Origin: Thalassobius vesicularis
GTDB lineage: Bacteria; Pseudomonadota; Alphaproteobacteria; Rhodobacterales; Rhodobacteraceae
Reading direction: 5' to 3'
Length of the DNA stretch: 64,000 bases
NCBI RefSeq assembly: GCF_004799325.1
Contig: NZ_SSMD01000001.1
Coordinates: 558,001-622,000 of the forward strand
The notes beneath the pieces are model-generated. The model saw only the letters and a list, made by a program, of their open reading frames with translations. It ran no database searches and was not told the origin of the DNA. Positions 32,223 to 41,553 of this stretch are shown in pieces. Within the stretch, counting starts at the first letter, position 1. Each line of letters begins with the position of its first letter. The position numbers and the translations under genes were made by a program.

Positions 32223-34109
32223 ATGAAAACGTCCATCGCCACCGTTTCGATCTCGGGCAATCTGATTGAAAAGCTGGAGGCCATCGCCGCCGCCGGTTTC
32301 GACGGGATCGAAATTTTCGAGCAGGATTTCATCGCCCATGACGGCAGCCCGCGGGATGTGGGCAGACTGGTGCGGGATCACGGGCTGGAGATCACCTTGT
32401 TCCAGCCATTCCGCGATTTCGAATGCCTGCCGGAACCCCTGCGGTCCAAAGCATTCGACCGGGCCGAGCGTAAGTTCGACCTGATGCAGGAATTGGGCAC
32501 CGACCTGATCCTGGTCTGCTCGTCCGTGCATCCCAACTCGCTGGGTGGCATCGACCGCGCCGCGAACGACCTGCACGAACTGGGCGAGCGCGCCGCCAAG
32601 CGCGGCCTGCGCGTGGGCTACGAGGCGCTGGCCTGGGGCCGTCACGTCAATGACCATCGCGACGCCTGGGAAATCGTGCGCCGCGCGGATCACCAGAATA
32701 TCGGGTTGATCCTGGACAGCTTTCACACGCTGGGGCGGAAACTGTCGCCCGAGTCCATCCGCTCGATCCCCGGCGACAAGATCTTTTTCGTGCAGCTGGC
32801 CGACGCGCCGCTGATCGACATGGACCTGCTGTATTGGTCGCGTCACTTCCGCAACATGCCGGGCGAGGGCGATCTGGATGTCCGCGCCTTCATGCAGGCG
32901 GTGATGGCGACGGGCTATGCCGGGCCGATCAGCCTTGAGATTTTCAACGACCAGTTCCGCGGCGGGAACCCGAAAACCGTGTCGCGGGACGGGTATCGCT
33001 CGCTTGTGGCGCTGATGGATGACGTGCGACAGGCCGAACCCGAAGCCCCGGTTGACCTGCCGACAATCCCGCCCCGCATTTCGGTGCAGGGGGTCGAATT
33101 CATCGAGTTCGCCGCCCGTGGTGCCGAAGCCCAACAGATGGCCGAACTGCTGTTCTCGCTGGGCTTTGCCCGCGTGGGCCAGCACCGGAACAAGGCGATC
33201 GAGCTGTGGCAGCAAGGCGAGATCCGCATCGTCGTCAACGCCGAGACCGAGGGCCACGCCGCCCATGTCTGGAACGCGCGCGGGCTGAGTGTGTGCGACA
33301 TCGGCCTACGGGTCCATTCCGCCAGCCAGACGGTGCAACGAGCCAGCGCCCTAGGCATCAGCCCGTTCCAGCAGCCCATCGGCCCCGGAGAGTTGCAGAT
33401 CCCTGCGATCCGGGGGCTCGAAGGCTCTGTTCTGCATTTCATTGATGAGGCCAGCGGCCTGTCCCGCGTCTGGGATCTGGAATTCCGGGCCGAGGCTTCT
33501 GCCCCCTCGGACACTGGCCTCCAACGGATCGACCACATGGCGCAGACCATGAGCTATGACGACATGCTCAGCTGGACGCTGTTCTACACGGCGCTGTTCG
33601 ACATGCGGAAATCCCCCATGGTCGACGTGATCGACCCCGATGGGTTGGTGCGGTCACAGATTGTCGAGGCTGGTGACGGCGCGTTACGCATCACCCTGAA
33701 CGGCGCTGAGACCCACCGAACCTTGGCGGGCGATTTCCTGGCGCGGAACTTCGGCGCGTCGGTGCAGCATATCGCGCTGTCGACCAGCGACATTTTCCAG
33801 TCGGCCGAAGCCCTGCAAAAACGGGGCTTTCAGGCGCTACCGATCCCGGAAAACTACTATGCCGATCTGGCCGCCCGGTTCGATCTGAACCCACAGCTGC
33901 TGACCCGCATGAAGGCCGCCAACATCCTGTATGACGAGGTCAACGGCGCCCCGTTCTTTCAGCTGTACTCGCGCAGTTTCGCTGGCGGTATGTTCTTCGA
34001 GATCGTCCAGCGCGACGCGTCCTATGCCGGGTTCGGTGCGCCGAACGCGCCGTTCCGGATCGCCGCGCAAAAACGGCTGGGCCGCACGAAAGGCCTGCCC
34101 GAGAGCTGA
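32223..34109 (+). CDS. quiC: 3-dehydroshikimate dehydratase (QuiC/QsuB type, fused to an HPPD-like VOC domain)
   Basis: 628 residues. Residues 1-270 are a sugar-phosphate-isomerase-like TIM barrel (AAAGFDGIEIFEQDF, RVGYEALAWGRHVNDHRDAW, IGLILDSFHTL, GYAGPISLEIFNDQFRGG) with metal-binding Glu, Asp, His and Glu. Residues about 290-610 are a 4-hydroxyphenylpyruvate-dioxygenase-like two-module VOC region (VEFIEFAARG; RIDHMAQTMSYDDMLSWTLFYTALF; GGMFFEIVQRD). The enzyme dehydrates 3-dehydroshikimate to protocatechuate. It completes the pathway begun by the dehydrogenase in this operon. No protocatechuate dioxygenase is in the window. Confidence 0.85.
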   Translation: MKTSIATVSISGNLIEKLEAIAAAGFDGIEIFEQDFIAHDGSPRDVGRLVRDHGLEITLFQPFRDFECLPEPLRSKAFDRAERKFDLMQELGTDLILVCSSVHPNSLGGIDRAANDLHELGERAAKRGLRVGYEALAWGRHVNDHRDAWEIVRRADHQNIGLILDSFHTLGRKLSPESIRSIPGDKIFFVQLADAPLIDMDLLYWSRHFRNMPGEGDLDVRAFMQAVMATGYAGPISLEIFNDQFRGGNPKTVSRDGYRSLVALMDDVRQAEPEAPVDLPTIPPRISVQGVEFIEFAARGAEAQQMAELLFSLGFARVGQHRNKAIELWQQGEIRIVVNAETEGHAAHVWNARGLSVCDIGLRVHSASQTVQRASALGISPFQQPIGPGELQIPAIRGLEGSVLHFIDEASGLSRVWDLEFRAEASAPSDTGLQRIDHMAQTMSYDDMLSWTLFYTALFDMRKSPMVDVIDPDGLVRSQIVEAGDGALRITLNGAETHRTLAGDFLARNFGASVQHIALSTSDIFQSAEALQKRGFQALPIPENYYADLAARFDLNPQLLTRMKAANILYDEVNGAPFFQLYSRSFAGGMFFEIVQRDASYAGFGAPNAPFRIAAQKRLGRTKGLPES

Positions 34110-35465
34110 TCAGACGACGAAGCCGTAGCGACGCCACTCAACCTCGGTCACTTCGCTGGCCATTTGTAGCCATTCGGCGCGCTTCACGGCGGCGAACCCG
34201 TCATGCAGTGGCGCGCCCAGAATGCGGCGCATGGTGGCCGAGGCGGCGAACGCCTCGATCGCCTCGCGCCAGTCGATGGGCAGCGGCGGGTGATCGGTGT
34301 GACCCTCGGCGCCGGGGGTGCCAGCGCCCTGCCCCGCCTCAATCCCGTCCAGCGCGGTGCCCAGCGTGATCGCAGCAACCAGATAGGGGTTCGCGTCGAC
34401 GCCCGCGATGCGGTGCTCGAAATGGCGGGACTTGGCCGCGCCCGAGGGCACGCGCAAAGCGACCTGACGATCCTCGATCCCCCAGGTATTGGTGGCGGGG
34501 GAATAAACCGTCGACACGAACCGCCGCCACGAGTTCAGGAAGGGCGCGACGATCAGCATCGTGTCGGCCATTGCAGCGCGGATACCACCGATGGCGTCCA
34601 GCATCAGGGGCGATAGTTCTCCGTCGTGATCGGCGAACAGGTTGTTGCCCGCCTCATCCGCCAGCGACAGATGCAGGTGCATCCCCGAGCCGGACTGATC
34701 CCCGAAGGGTTTCGCCATGAAGCACGCCTCGAACCCGAAACGGCGGGCGGTGGCGCGGATCATGCGCTTGGCCAGCACGATGTCGTCGGCGGCACGGGCC
34801 AGATCGCGGTAGCGCAGGGTCAGCTCGTACTGGCCGGGCGCGTATTCCGAAATCAGCGTCTCTAGCGGCAGGTCCATCTGTTTGCCAGCGGCATAGACGG
34901 CATCAAAGAAGGGGGCCATCTCGTCCAGCTCGTCCACGGACATGGTGTTGGTGGCGTGGCTGCGGCGCTCGGTCAGGGGGTAGGTGGCGGGGTGGACGCG
35001 GCCATCGGCATCGCGGCTGACCAGATAGAACTCCAGCTCCAGCGCGCCCATCGGGGTGAACCCGGCGGACTGGGCGCGGGCGATCTGGGCCAGCATGGCG
35101 TGACGCGGATCGCCGGGGTGCGGAGTGCCGTCGCGGTCGTACATGCCCAGCAGCACCATGCCGCGCCCGGTCGAGGGGATGTACCCCAGCGTCCCCGGCA
35201 CCGGCCAGCACCAGCTGTCACCGCCGCCGTCGTTCTGAGTGGCCAGCGCGGCCTCGACATCGTCTCCGTCCACGTCCTGTGCGAACAGCGATCCGGGCAT
35301 CCCGCGGCCGTTCTTGTACAACCCTTCCAGTTCATGCCGGCGGATGATCTTGCCGCGCCCGATCCCGTGGGCGTCGATCAGGACGATGTCGATCGCCTCG
35401 ACCTCGGGGTGGGTGTCCAGAAAGGCGGTGGCTTCGGACAATTGCGCGCCGGAAGGGGGAGTCAT
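34110..35465 (-). CDS. glutamine synthetase family protein (gamma-glutamyl-amine ligase type)
   Basis: 451 residues. EAIDIVLIDAHGIGRGKII is the N-terminal beta-grasp of the PuuA-like group. LELEFYLV, GQYELTLRYRDLARAADDIVLAKR, CFMAKPFGDQSGSGMHLHLSL, NSWRRFVSTVYSPATNTWGIEDR and SRHFEHRIAGVDANPYL carry the metal, ATP and glutamate sites. It likely couples glutamate to an amine rather than ammonia; the amine is unknown. The gene converges with the 3-dehydroshikimate dehydratase and has its own promoter region at 35466-35567. Confidence 0.85.
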   Translation of the reverse strand: MTPPSGAQLSEATAFLDTHPEVEAIDIVLIDAHGIGRGKIIRRHELEGLYKNGRGMPGSLFAQDVDGDDVEAALATQNDGGGDSWCWPVPGTLGYIPSTGRGMVLLGMYDRDGTPHPGDPRHAMLAQIARAQSAGFTPMGALELEFYLVSRDADGRVHPATYPLTERRSHATNTMSVDELDEMAPFFDAVYAAGKQMDLPLETLISEYAPGQYELTLRYRDLARAADDIVLAKRMIRATARRFGFEACFMAKPFGDQSGSGMHLHLSLADEAGNNLFADHDGELSPLMLDAIGGIRAAMADTMLIVAPFLNSWRRFVSTVYSPATNTWGIEDRQVALRVPSGAAKSRHFEHRIAGVDANPYLVAAITLGTALDGIEAGQGAGTPGAEGHTDHPPLPIDWREAIEAFAASATMRRILGAPLHDGFAAVKRAEWLQMASEVTEVEWRRYGFVV

Positions 35466-35493
35466 GGGCTAGCCCTGCGTATGTTCACTGCGT

Positions 35494-35505
35494 ATTTGAT
35501 CAAAT
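35494..35505. promoter_or_regulatory. 12-bp perfect palindrome in the promoter of the glutamine-synthetase-like gene
   Basis: ATTTGATCAAAT is fully self-complementary and lies 29 bp upstream of the start codon, the right place for a repressor operator or an activator site near the promoter. Regulator not identified. Confidence 0.35.
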
Positions 35506-35567
35506 TATTCATGCGCAGCAGACAGGGGGGTCTGTCAAGAGGGCCTGACCTGTCGGAGGGGAGGAAG

Positions 35568-35643
35568 TGGTGCCGGTGAAGGGACTCGAACCCCCGACCC
35601 CATCATTACGAATGACGTGCTCTACCAGCTGAGCTACACCGGC
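35568..35643 (-). tRNA. tRNA-Thr (anticodon CGT)
   Basis: Complete cloverleaf on the minus strand: acceptor GCCGGTG / CACCGGC, D stem GCTC/GAGC, anticodon stem CGTCA / TGATG around loop TTCGTAA (anticodon CGT, reads ACG), T loop TTCGAGT, discriminator A, and an encoded CCA at 35570-35568. The length of 76 nt is standard. Confidence 0.95.
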
Positions 35644-35679
35644 ACTTCCGGGAAGGCGGGCGCGTAACGCCGCCTTGTG

Positions 35680-35703
35680 GACCGGGGCTATAACACCCCG
35701 GTC
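35680..35703 (-). terminator. GC hairpin between hemY and the tRNA gene
   Basis: An 8-bp stem GACCGGGG / CCCCGGTC lies 16 bp past the hemY stop. A second smaller GGCGG/CCGCC stem follows. No T-run is present, so this may be a weak terminator or only a boundary structure between the hemY operon and the tRNA gene. Confidence 0.4.
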
Positions 35704-35718
35704 AGGCTTGGGAAAGAC

Positions 35719-37215
35719 CTATTTTTGCACGCCCGGATCGTCGGGCATATGGGGGTTGTCCTCGACGATCTCGGCGTCCAGAACCACGTCATCCGCCGTG
35801 CCTTCGGTGCTGTCGTCAGCTTCACCGCTGTGATCCTCCAGCGCGCCGACGATCAGGGGCAGCATCGCCACGCCGGTGGCCGAGCTGACCTCGGACGCCG
35901 GCGGGGCTTTCCATTCCAGCGTGTCGAAGGCCTGGCAGTTTTCACAGACCGGCACCCATTCGGAATGGATGTTATGGCAGTTCGTGCAGACCCATTGCGG
36001 ACCGCGCGGCGCGGTCAGCGCACGGGCCAGCCAGCCCTTGACCACCTGATCCGACGCACCCTCGCCCCGCTCCACCGCGGCCATGATCGTCAGGGCGCGC
36101 GAGTCGGGGTTTTCGTCGACCAGAGAGCCAAGAGCGCGGCGCGCAGCCGGGAAATCCTCGGCGGCGATCTGCAGCTCGGCTTCGATCAGACGGGTTTCGC
36201 TGTTTTCGGGGTGGATTTTCAGCAGCAGCTGAAAGCGTTTCAGGCGCTCGGCCGGGGTTTCATTCGGCACGATCGCGGCGAAAGCAGCGGCCAGATCGGG
36301 GTGCGGCTGGGCCTCCCACGCTTTTTTCAGGATGCGAGTCGCCAGCTTGGGCTTGCCCTTTTCGATATACCCACGCGCAGCGTAGCAGGCGGCGGGGATC
36401 AGGTCGGGCGACAGGCGGTTCGCCTCGATCGCGGCTTCGCGGGCGTCAATATCGTTGCCTTCGTCCAGCACGCCCTTGGCCTGCGACAAGGCCAGCACGG
36501 CATCGCGCCGCTTGTGCACGTCACGCGGCAGGGTGCCTTGTTTCAGCTTCAGGCTCAGGGTTTCGCGGGCACCGGACCAATCGCGCGCCTGCGCCTGCAG
36601 TTTCAGCAGGATGTCCTGCGTTTCTTCGTGCTTGGGACGCAGCGTGATCGCTTTTTCCGCCAGTTTCCGCGCGGTGTCGGTGTCACCATCGGCCAGCTTC
36701 TGTTTCATGATCCCACGGACACCGACGAAACGCGTGCGGTCATCCGACAGCAGCTTTTTGTAGGTTTCCTCGGCCTTCTTGCGGTCGCCGGCCATTTCAG
36801 CGGCCTGCGCGGTCAGCAGGTTGGTCAACTCTGGCTGATCCAGGTATTTCTCGGCCTTGGCGGCCTTGGACATGGCCAAACGCGCCTCGCCCGAGGCAAG
36901 GGCCATCATCCCTTCGGTCAGGGCCTTGTAGCCCTTCCGCTCGCGGTTGCGGTCGAAGTAGCGCGACAGGGCGGTTTCGTCCCCGTTGAGGAATTTCAGC
37001 ACCGCGACGGTCAGCGAGGCCAGCTTGAGCAGCAGCCAGATCGCGACGACCATCATCAGCAGCGCCAGAACCGCGTTCAGGGGGGTCAGGTTCAGCTCGA
37101 TCCCGCCGACGGCAACGCGAACGCCGCCTTCCAGCTCCAGCAGATACCCCGCACCCAGCGTTGCCGCACCAACGAGGGCGACGAAAACGACAATCTTAAT
37201 CAGAGACCACAGCAT
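35719..37215 (-). CDS. hemY: HemY-like TPR membrane protein (heme biosynthesis locus)
   Basis: 498 residues. Two N-terminal membrane helices (LIKIVVFVALVGAATLGAGYLL and LNAVLALLMMVVAIWLLLKL) are followed by the HemY N-domain motif GYKALTEGMMALASGEARLAMSKA and TPR repeats. A zinc-ribbon (WVCTNC and VCENC) and an acidic tail close the protein, as in alphaproteobacterial members. It lies downstream of hemD and mic60, 13 bp after the latter. Involvement in late heme synthesis is inferred from family and position; the molecular role is not settled. Confidence 0.85.
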   Translation of the reverse strand: MLWSLIKIVVFVALVGAATLGAGYLLELEGGVRVAVGGIELNLTPLNAVLALLMMVVAIWLLLKLASLTVAVLKFLNGDETALSRYFDRNRERKGYKALTEGMMALASGEARLAMSKAAKAEKYLDQPELTNLLTAQAAEMAGDRKKAEETYKKLLSDDRTRFVGVRGIMKQKLADGDTDTARKLAEKAITLRPKHEETQDILLKLQAQARDWSGARETLSLKLKQGTLPRDVHKRRDAVLALSQAKGVLDEGNDIDAREAAIEANRLSPDLIPAACYAARGYIEKGKPKLATRILKKAWEAQPHPDLAAAFAAIVPNETPAERLKRFQLLLKIHPENSETRLIEAELQIAAEDFPAARRALGSLVDENPDSRALTIMAAVERGEGASDQVVKGWLARALTAPRGPQWVCTNCHNIHSEWVPVCENCQAFDTLEWKAPPASEVSSATGVAMLPLIVGALEDHSGEADDSTEGTADDVVLDAEIVEDNPHMPDDPGVQK

Positions 37216-37228
37216 GTTCGTTTCCCTC

Positions 37229-38446
37229 TCAGTTCGACGCCACCTGGGCGCTCAGATCTTCGGCTGCGGCGACAGCCTCGGCACGACGGGTAGCTGCTGC
37301 CATCCAATCGGTCAGTTCCACGCGGCCTTCTTCGGGCAGCACGTCCAGTTCGGCCAGTGCGTCGTTCAGACGTCCGTCAGCCAAGGCGGACTCGGCGCGC
37401 GACAACACGGCATCGGGGTCGGTGCCCTCTTTCGGTTCCAGCGAGCGCATCCCCAACTGGTTGCGCAGGAAGTTCCAGACATTCCCACCATCCCCTGCGG
37501 CCTTGCGCGAGGCGTTCAGCGCCTTGCGTGCGGCGGCCGGGAAATCTGCGGACAATTGCGCCATCGTCGCAATCCCGTTTTCGGCAGCTTCCGTCAGAGC
37601 ACCGGGCACGGCGACGCCCGCGGATTTCAGATCCGACAGCGCGTCCGTGAATTCGGCGCCGGTGTCCATCGCGATCCGAATGCGGGAGACGGCAGACCGG
37701 ATCATCGCCTGCTGGGCGGTGACTTCGGCACTGGCCTTGTCCTCTTCGGCGGCGGCGACAAGGGCGTCTACCTCGGATTTCTGTTTCTCCATCGCGTCGC
37801 GCAGGGCCTTGACCTCGCGCTCATACGCCTCGACCGCGGCCGCGTTGGCACCCCCTTCGGAGGGGCGCTTTTCCAGCTCGGTCAAGCGAGTGTCGAGCGC
37901 CGCAAGTTTTGCCCCCAGATCGGCCGCTTCGGCGCGAAGGGCGTCCACGGCGTTCGTGACAGGCGTCAGATCGGCTTGGGGCGCGGGTTTATCCTCTTGC
38001 GCGGCAAGGCGTTTTTCCAGCGCACCGACCAGTTGCGTTTGCTTTGCCAGCTGCGCGGTCAGCGTCTCAAGCGCCGCTGAATCCCCGGTTCCGGGCCATC
38101 CATCGGGGAACATCACACGCGCGCCACCGACGCCTAGACCAGCGGCAACGATCCCGCCCAGAACCAGCGGCAGAAAACCCGACCGTTTCGGCGCTTCGGC
38201 CGGGGTGCTTGCGGGTTGCGCTACGGGTTCGGGCTCAAGTTCGGCAACCTCTTCCGGGGTGTCCTCGATGATCGCATCGACGATGTCTTCTTCCTGATCG
38301 TCACCCTCAGCCTCGTCGCTGTCGTGAGGCTCGCCCTCCGGCTCTTCCTCGACAATCACGGCGTCCTGGATTTCCTGAGGGTCATTTTCAGTAACGTCTT
38401 CGACCGGAACCTCGGGGGTCTTCTTGTCTTTGTCGGGATCGGACAC
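37229..38446 (-). CDS. Mic60/mitofilin-like protein (COG4223)
   Basis: 405 residues. A very acidic, disordered N-terminal region (1-90) precedes one membrane helix (GFLPLVLGGIVAAGLGVGG), a long coiled coil (LETLTAQLAKQTQLVGALEKRL, then ELEKRPSEGG, then EAYEREVKALRDAMEKQKSEVDALVAAAEEDKA in pieces) and a C-terminal helical mitofilin-like domain (ALSDLKSAGVAVPGALTEAAENGI; LNDALAELDVLPEEGRVELTDWMAAATRR). It is placed between hemD and hemY, the alphaproteobacterial arrangement. It shapes inner-membrane invaginations in related bacteria. Confidence 0.85.
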   Translation of the reverse strand: MSDPDKDKKTPEVPVEDVTENDPQEIQDAVIVEEEPEGEPHDSDEAEGDDQEEDIVDAIIEDTPEEVAELEPEPVAQPASTPAEAPKRSGFLPLVLGGIVAAGLGVGGARVMFPDGWPGTGDSAALETLTAQLAKQTQLVGALEKRLAAQEDKPAPQADLTPVTNAVDALRAEAADLGAKLAALDTRLTELEKRPSEGGANAAAVEAYEREVKALRDAMEKQKSEVDALVAAAEEDKASAEVTAQQAMIRSAVSRIRIAMDTGAEFTDALSDLKSAGVAVPGALTEAAENGIATMAQLSADFPAAARKALNASRKAAGDGGNVWNFLRNQLGMRSLEPKEGTDPDAVLSRAESALADGRLNDALAELDVLPEEGRVELTDWMAAATRRAEAVAAAEDLSAQVASN

Positions 38447-38525
38447 CGCGGTAATTCCTTTCGAATCTGAAATCTGAATGGCTTAGCCAAAGATAAGACT
38501 AAATCCCCAACACATAAGCCTCAAG

Positions 38526-39209
38526 TCACGCGAGTGCGTCCATGAGTCTCTGGGTCGCGTCCAGCATCGCATTTGCATCCGGGGTTGCTGCAATTTCCAG
38601 CAGTTTCACCGGCACGTCCCCAAGGGCCTGCGCGACAGCGGGGCTCATCGCGGCGATGGCCACCGGGGCCTGTGGGCGCTGCGCTGCGAATATCCGGGCC
38701 GTCCGGGGCGAGAAAAGCGGCACTAACACGGGCGACTTTCCATCCAACACCGCCTGCGCCTCCGGGGTCAGCGGGCATTCCTTTTGGGCGTAAACCACCG
38801 CTTCGTCAGCCTGTATGCCCGCATTGGTCAGCGTCTGCGCAATATCGCCACGCGCGTGTTCACCGCGCAGATGCAACAGCGGCCCGGCCACGCGATCAGC
38901 CAAAATCCGCCGGATCAGAGCCTGCGCCTCAGCCTCGACCGTTTGCACGTCCAGCCCGGCGGCGCGCGCAGCCTGCGCTGTTGCCTGGCCGACAACGTGA
39001 CATGGCACCCCAATCGCACCGTTCGGCACCCCATTGGCAGAGGTCACGATCACCCCGCGATAGGGTGTCAGATCGGGCTGTGGCCCGGTTGGTTCGATCC
39101 GCAACAGGGGTGAAAACACGACCGGAATATCCCCAAAGCGATCCCTGAGCTGTTGAACAAACCGCTCGGCGCCGTCTTCGGGTCTGGTAAGCAGGATCGT
39201 GGGGCGCAT
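38526..39209 (-). CDS. hemD: uroporphyrinogen-III synthase
   Basis: 227 residues. It cyclises hydroxymethylbilane to uroporphyrinogen III. ILLTRPEDGAERFVQQL at the N-terminus, VIVTSANGV, LHLRGEHARGDIAQTL and VPLFSPRTARIFAAQ are the low-level conserved HemD segments. It is the first gene of the hemD-mic60-hemY minus-strand operon and diverges from tsaD across 72 bp. Confidence 0.88.
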   Translation of the reverse strand: MRPTILLTRPEDGAERFVQQLRDRFGDIPVVFSPLLRIEPTGPQPDLTPYRGVIVTSANGVPNGAIGVPCHVVGQATAQAARAAGLDVQTVEAEAQALIRRILADRVAGPLLHLRGEHARGDIAQTLTNAGIQADEAVVYAQKECPLTPEAQAVLDGKSPVLVPLFSPRTARIFAAQRPQAPVAIAAMSPAVAQALGDVPVKLLEIAATPDANAMLDATQRLMDALA

Positions 39210-39281
39210 GGTCGTCCCGGGATTGTTTGAAGCTGCTTCTGGTGTTACCTGCCATACACCCTCGTTGCAACGGACAAGGCC

Positions 39282-40376
39282 ATGACGCGCACGATCACCA
39301 TCCTCGGACTCGAAAGCAGCTGCGATGACACCGCGGCGGCCGTGGTGCGTGTCGGATCAGAGGGCGCAACGATCCTGTCCTCGGTGGTCTTTGGCCAGAC
39401 GGATCTGCATGCGGCATTCGGCGGCGTGGTCCCCGAAATCGCCGCTCGCGCCCACGCCGAGAAGCTGGATACCTGCGTTAAACAGGCTCTAACACAGGCC
39501 GAAACGGGGCTAGAGGGGATCGACGCCATCGCCGTCACCGCCGGCCCGGGCCTGATCGGCGGGGTGCTGTCGGGCGTGATGTGCGCCAAGGGGATCGCCG
39601 CCGCGACGGGCAAGCCGCTGGTCGGGGTGAACCACCTAGCCGGCCACGCACTGACGCCTCGGTTGACGGATGGCGTGGCGTTTCCGTATCTGATGCTGCT
39701 GGTCTCGGGCGGGCACTGCCAGTTTCTGGTCGTGAAAGGCGTGGATGATTTCACCCGACTGGGCGGCACGATTGACGACGCCCCGGGTGAGGCGTTCGAC
39801 AAGACCGCGCGCCTGCTGGGACTGCCGCAACCAGGTGGGCCGTCGGTGGAAAACGACGCCCAAGTCGGTGATTTAAAACGGTTTCCTTTCCCGCGGCCTT
39901 TGCTGGATCGGCCGGGGTGTGACATGTCCTTCTCGGGGCTGAAAACCGCTCTGCTGCGGACTCGCGACGCGGTGATTGCCGAAAAAGGCGGGCTGACGCG
40001 GCAGGACCGCGCGGACATGAGTGCCGGGTTTCAAGCCGCAATCTGCGACGTGCTGGCCGAGAAAACCCGCCGCGCCATTGCTGAGTACATGGCCCTGAAC
40101 CCTGCTGAGCCTGTTCTGGCCGTCGCCGGTGGCGTGGCCGCAAATCAGGCCATTCGTGCAAGGTTAGAGACTGTTTGCGCCGAAAACGGCGTGCGCTTTA
40201 CTGCGCCACCCCTGCGGCTGTGCACCGATAACGCGGCGATGATCGCCTATGCCGGGGCCGAGCGTTTTCTGGCCGGTGAAACCGACGATATGACCCTGGC
40301 CGCGCGCCCGCGCTGGCCGTTGGACAAACGCAGCCCGGCCTTGCTGGGCGGCGGCAAGAAAGGCGCCAAGGCTTGA
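39282..40376 (+). CDS. tsaD: tRNA N6-adenosine threonylcarbamoyltransferase TsaD
   Basis: 364 residues. [40 protein letters not shown], the metal site [13 protein letters not shown] (HxxGH) and [15 protein letters not shown] define the Kae1/TsaD family; the second metal ligand is in [14 protein letters not shown]. With TsaB/C/E it makes t6A at position 37 of ANN-reading tRNAs. The partner gene tsaE is also in this window (55246-55707). Confidence 0.95.
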   Translation: MTRTITILGLESSCDDTAAAVVRVGSEGATILSSVVFGQTDLHAAFGGVVPEIAARAHAEKLDTCVKQALTQAETGLEGIDAIAVTAGPGLIGGVLSGVMCAKGIAAATGKPLVGVNHLAGHALTPRLTDGVAFPYLMLLVSGGHCQFLVVKGVDDFTRLGGTIDDAPGEAFDKTARLLGLPQPGGPSVENDAQVGDLKRFPFPRPLLDRPGCDMSFSGLKTALLRTRDAVIAEKGGLTRQDRADMSAGFQAAICDVLAEKTRRAIAEYMALNPAEPVLAVAGGVAANQAIRARLETVCAENGVRFTAPPLRLCTDNAAMIAYAGAERFLAGETDDMTLAARPRWPLDKRSPALLGGGKKGAKA

Positions 40377-40438
40377 CGGCTTCGCGCGTTCCCTCAACCT
40401 TGCGTTAACCGCGAGAATCGTAAGATCGGAGACCAAAA

Positions 40439-40711
40439 ATGTACGTAGCCCTGATTGCCCGTGACAAACCCGGCGCACTGGAAATCCGCAAGGCCAACCG
40501 CGCCGATCACCTGGCCTATATCGAGGCGACGGGGATCGTGGCTCAGGCCGGGCCGCTTCTGGATGATGCGGGTGAGATGGCGGGCTCGCTGGTCATTCTG
40601 GACGTCGAAACGATGGCCGATGCCAAAGCATGGGCCGCGGGCGATCCCTATGCCAAGGCCGGGCTGTTCAGCGGCGTCGAGCTGATCCAGTGGAAAAAGG
40701 TCATCGGCTGA
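40439..40711 (+). CDS. YciI family protein
   Basis: 90 residues, beginning MYVALIARDKPGALEIRKANR, with the conserved His in RADHLAYIEATG and Asp-containing end DVETMADAKAWAAGDPYAKAGLF. Small dimeric ferredoxin-like fold related to muconolactone isomerase; function not established. Ribosome site GGAG upstream. The stop overlaps the start of the EVE gene (TGATG). Confidence 0.87.
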   Translation: MYVALIARDKPGALEIRKANRADHLAYIEATGIVAQAGPLLDDAGEMAGSLVILDVETMADAKAWAAGDPYAKAGLFSGVELIQWKKVIG

Positions 40712-41127
40712 TGCGCTACTGGCTGTTCAAATCCGAACCCGACACCTGGAGCTGGGACGACCAACTCGCCAAGGGGGACTCGGGCGAGGAATGGAACGGC
40801 GTGCGCAACTATCAGGCGCGCAACTTCATGCGAGAGATGGCCCTGGGGGACCGGGGCTTCTTCTATCACTCGCAGACGGACAAGGCGGTGGTGGGCGTGG
40901 TCGAGGTGATCGCCCTGGCCCATCCCGACAGCACCACCGACGATCCGCGTTGGGAATGCGTGGACATCAAGGCGGTGAAACCCGTCAAAACCCCCGTTAC
41001 GCTAGAGCAGATCAAGGCCACGCCCGCGCTGGCCGAGATGGTGCTGGTCAAGAACTCTCGCCTGTCCGTGCAGCCAGTGACGGCGCAGGAATGGGCGACG
41101 GTCTGCGCTATGGCGGGGATTGAATAA
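40711..41127 (+). CDS. EVE-domain protein
   Basis: 138 residues. RYWLFKSEPDTWSWDDQ, WNGVRNYQARNFMREM and GFFYHSQTDKAVVGVVEV are the signature segments of the EVE/PUA-like fold, which binds modified bases in DNA or RNA. It is translationally coupled to the YciI gene. This pair next to tsaD is a common alphaproteobacterial arrangement. Confidence 0.9.
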   Translation: MRYWLFKSEPDTWSWDDQLAKGDSGEEWNGVRNYQARNFMREMALGDRGFFYHSQTDKAVVGVVEVIALAHPDSTTDDPRWECVDIKAVKPVKTPVTLEQIKATPALAEMVLVKNSRLSVQPVTAQEWATVCAMAGIE

Positions 41128-41157
41128 GCCCTTGTTAGAGACTGTTTGAGGCACGAA

Positions 41158-41553
41158 ATGCAGCATCTGGGAATACTGGTCGCGGCACTGGCCGCCTACG
41201 GGTTCGGGGCGGTGTGGTACATGGCGCTGGCCCGTCATTGGGTGCGCGCAGCCGGGATTGCCACGGATGCGACGGGGCAACCGCTGAACAAGGGCGCGCC
41301 GTTGCCGTATATCGTGGCGTTTGCCTCCTGCCTGCTGGTGGCGGGGATGATGCGGTTCGTGTTCGACCAGATCGGTGTCACCGGCTGGGACGAAGGGCTG
41401 CTGGGCGGGCTGGCCGTGGGGCTGTTCTTTGCCACGCCGTGGCTGGCGACGTGCTATGCCTTTGCCGGGCGTCCGTTGGCGTTGCTGTTGATCGACGGCG
41501 GTTATGCGGTGGGGGGCAGTGCGCTGGCCGGGCTGGTGCTGAGCCTGTTGTGA
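41158..41553 (+). CDS. DUF1761 membrane protein
   Basis: 131 residues with four membrane segments (LGILVAALAAYGFGAVWYMAL; YIVAFASCLLVAGMMRFVF; LLGGLAVGLFFATPWLATCYAF; LALLLIDGGYAVGGSALAGLVLSLL). The pattern G-x-x-W-Y at helix 1 and the final D-G-G-Y are DUF1761 features. Role unknown. It is 30 bp after the EVE gene and converges with glmM. Confidence 0.75.
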   Translation: MQHLGILVAALAAYGFGAVWYMALARHWVRAAGIATDATGQPLNKGAPLPYIVAFASCLLVAGMMRFVFDQIGVTGWDEGLLGGLAVGLFFATPWLATCYAFAGRPLALLLIDGGYAVGGSALAGLVLSLL

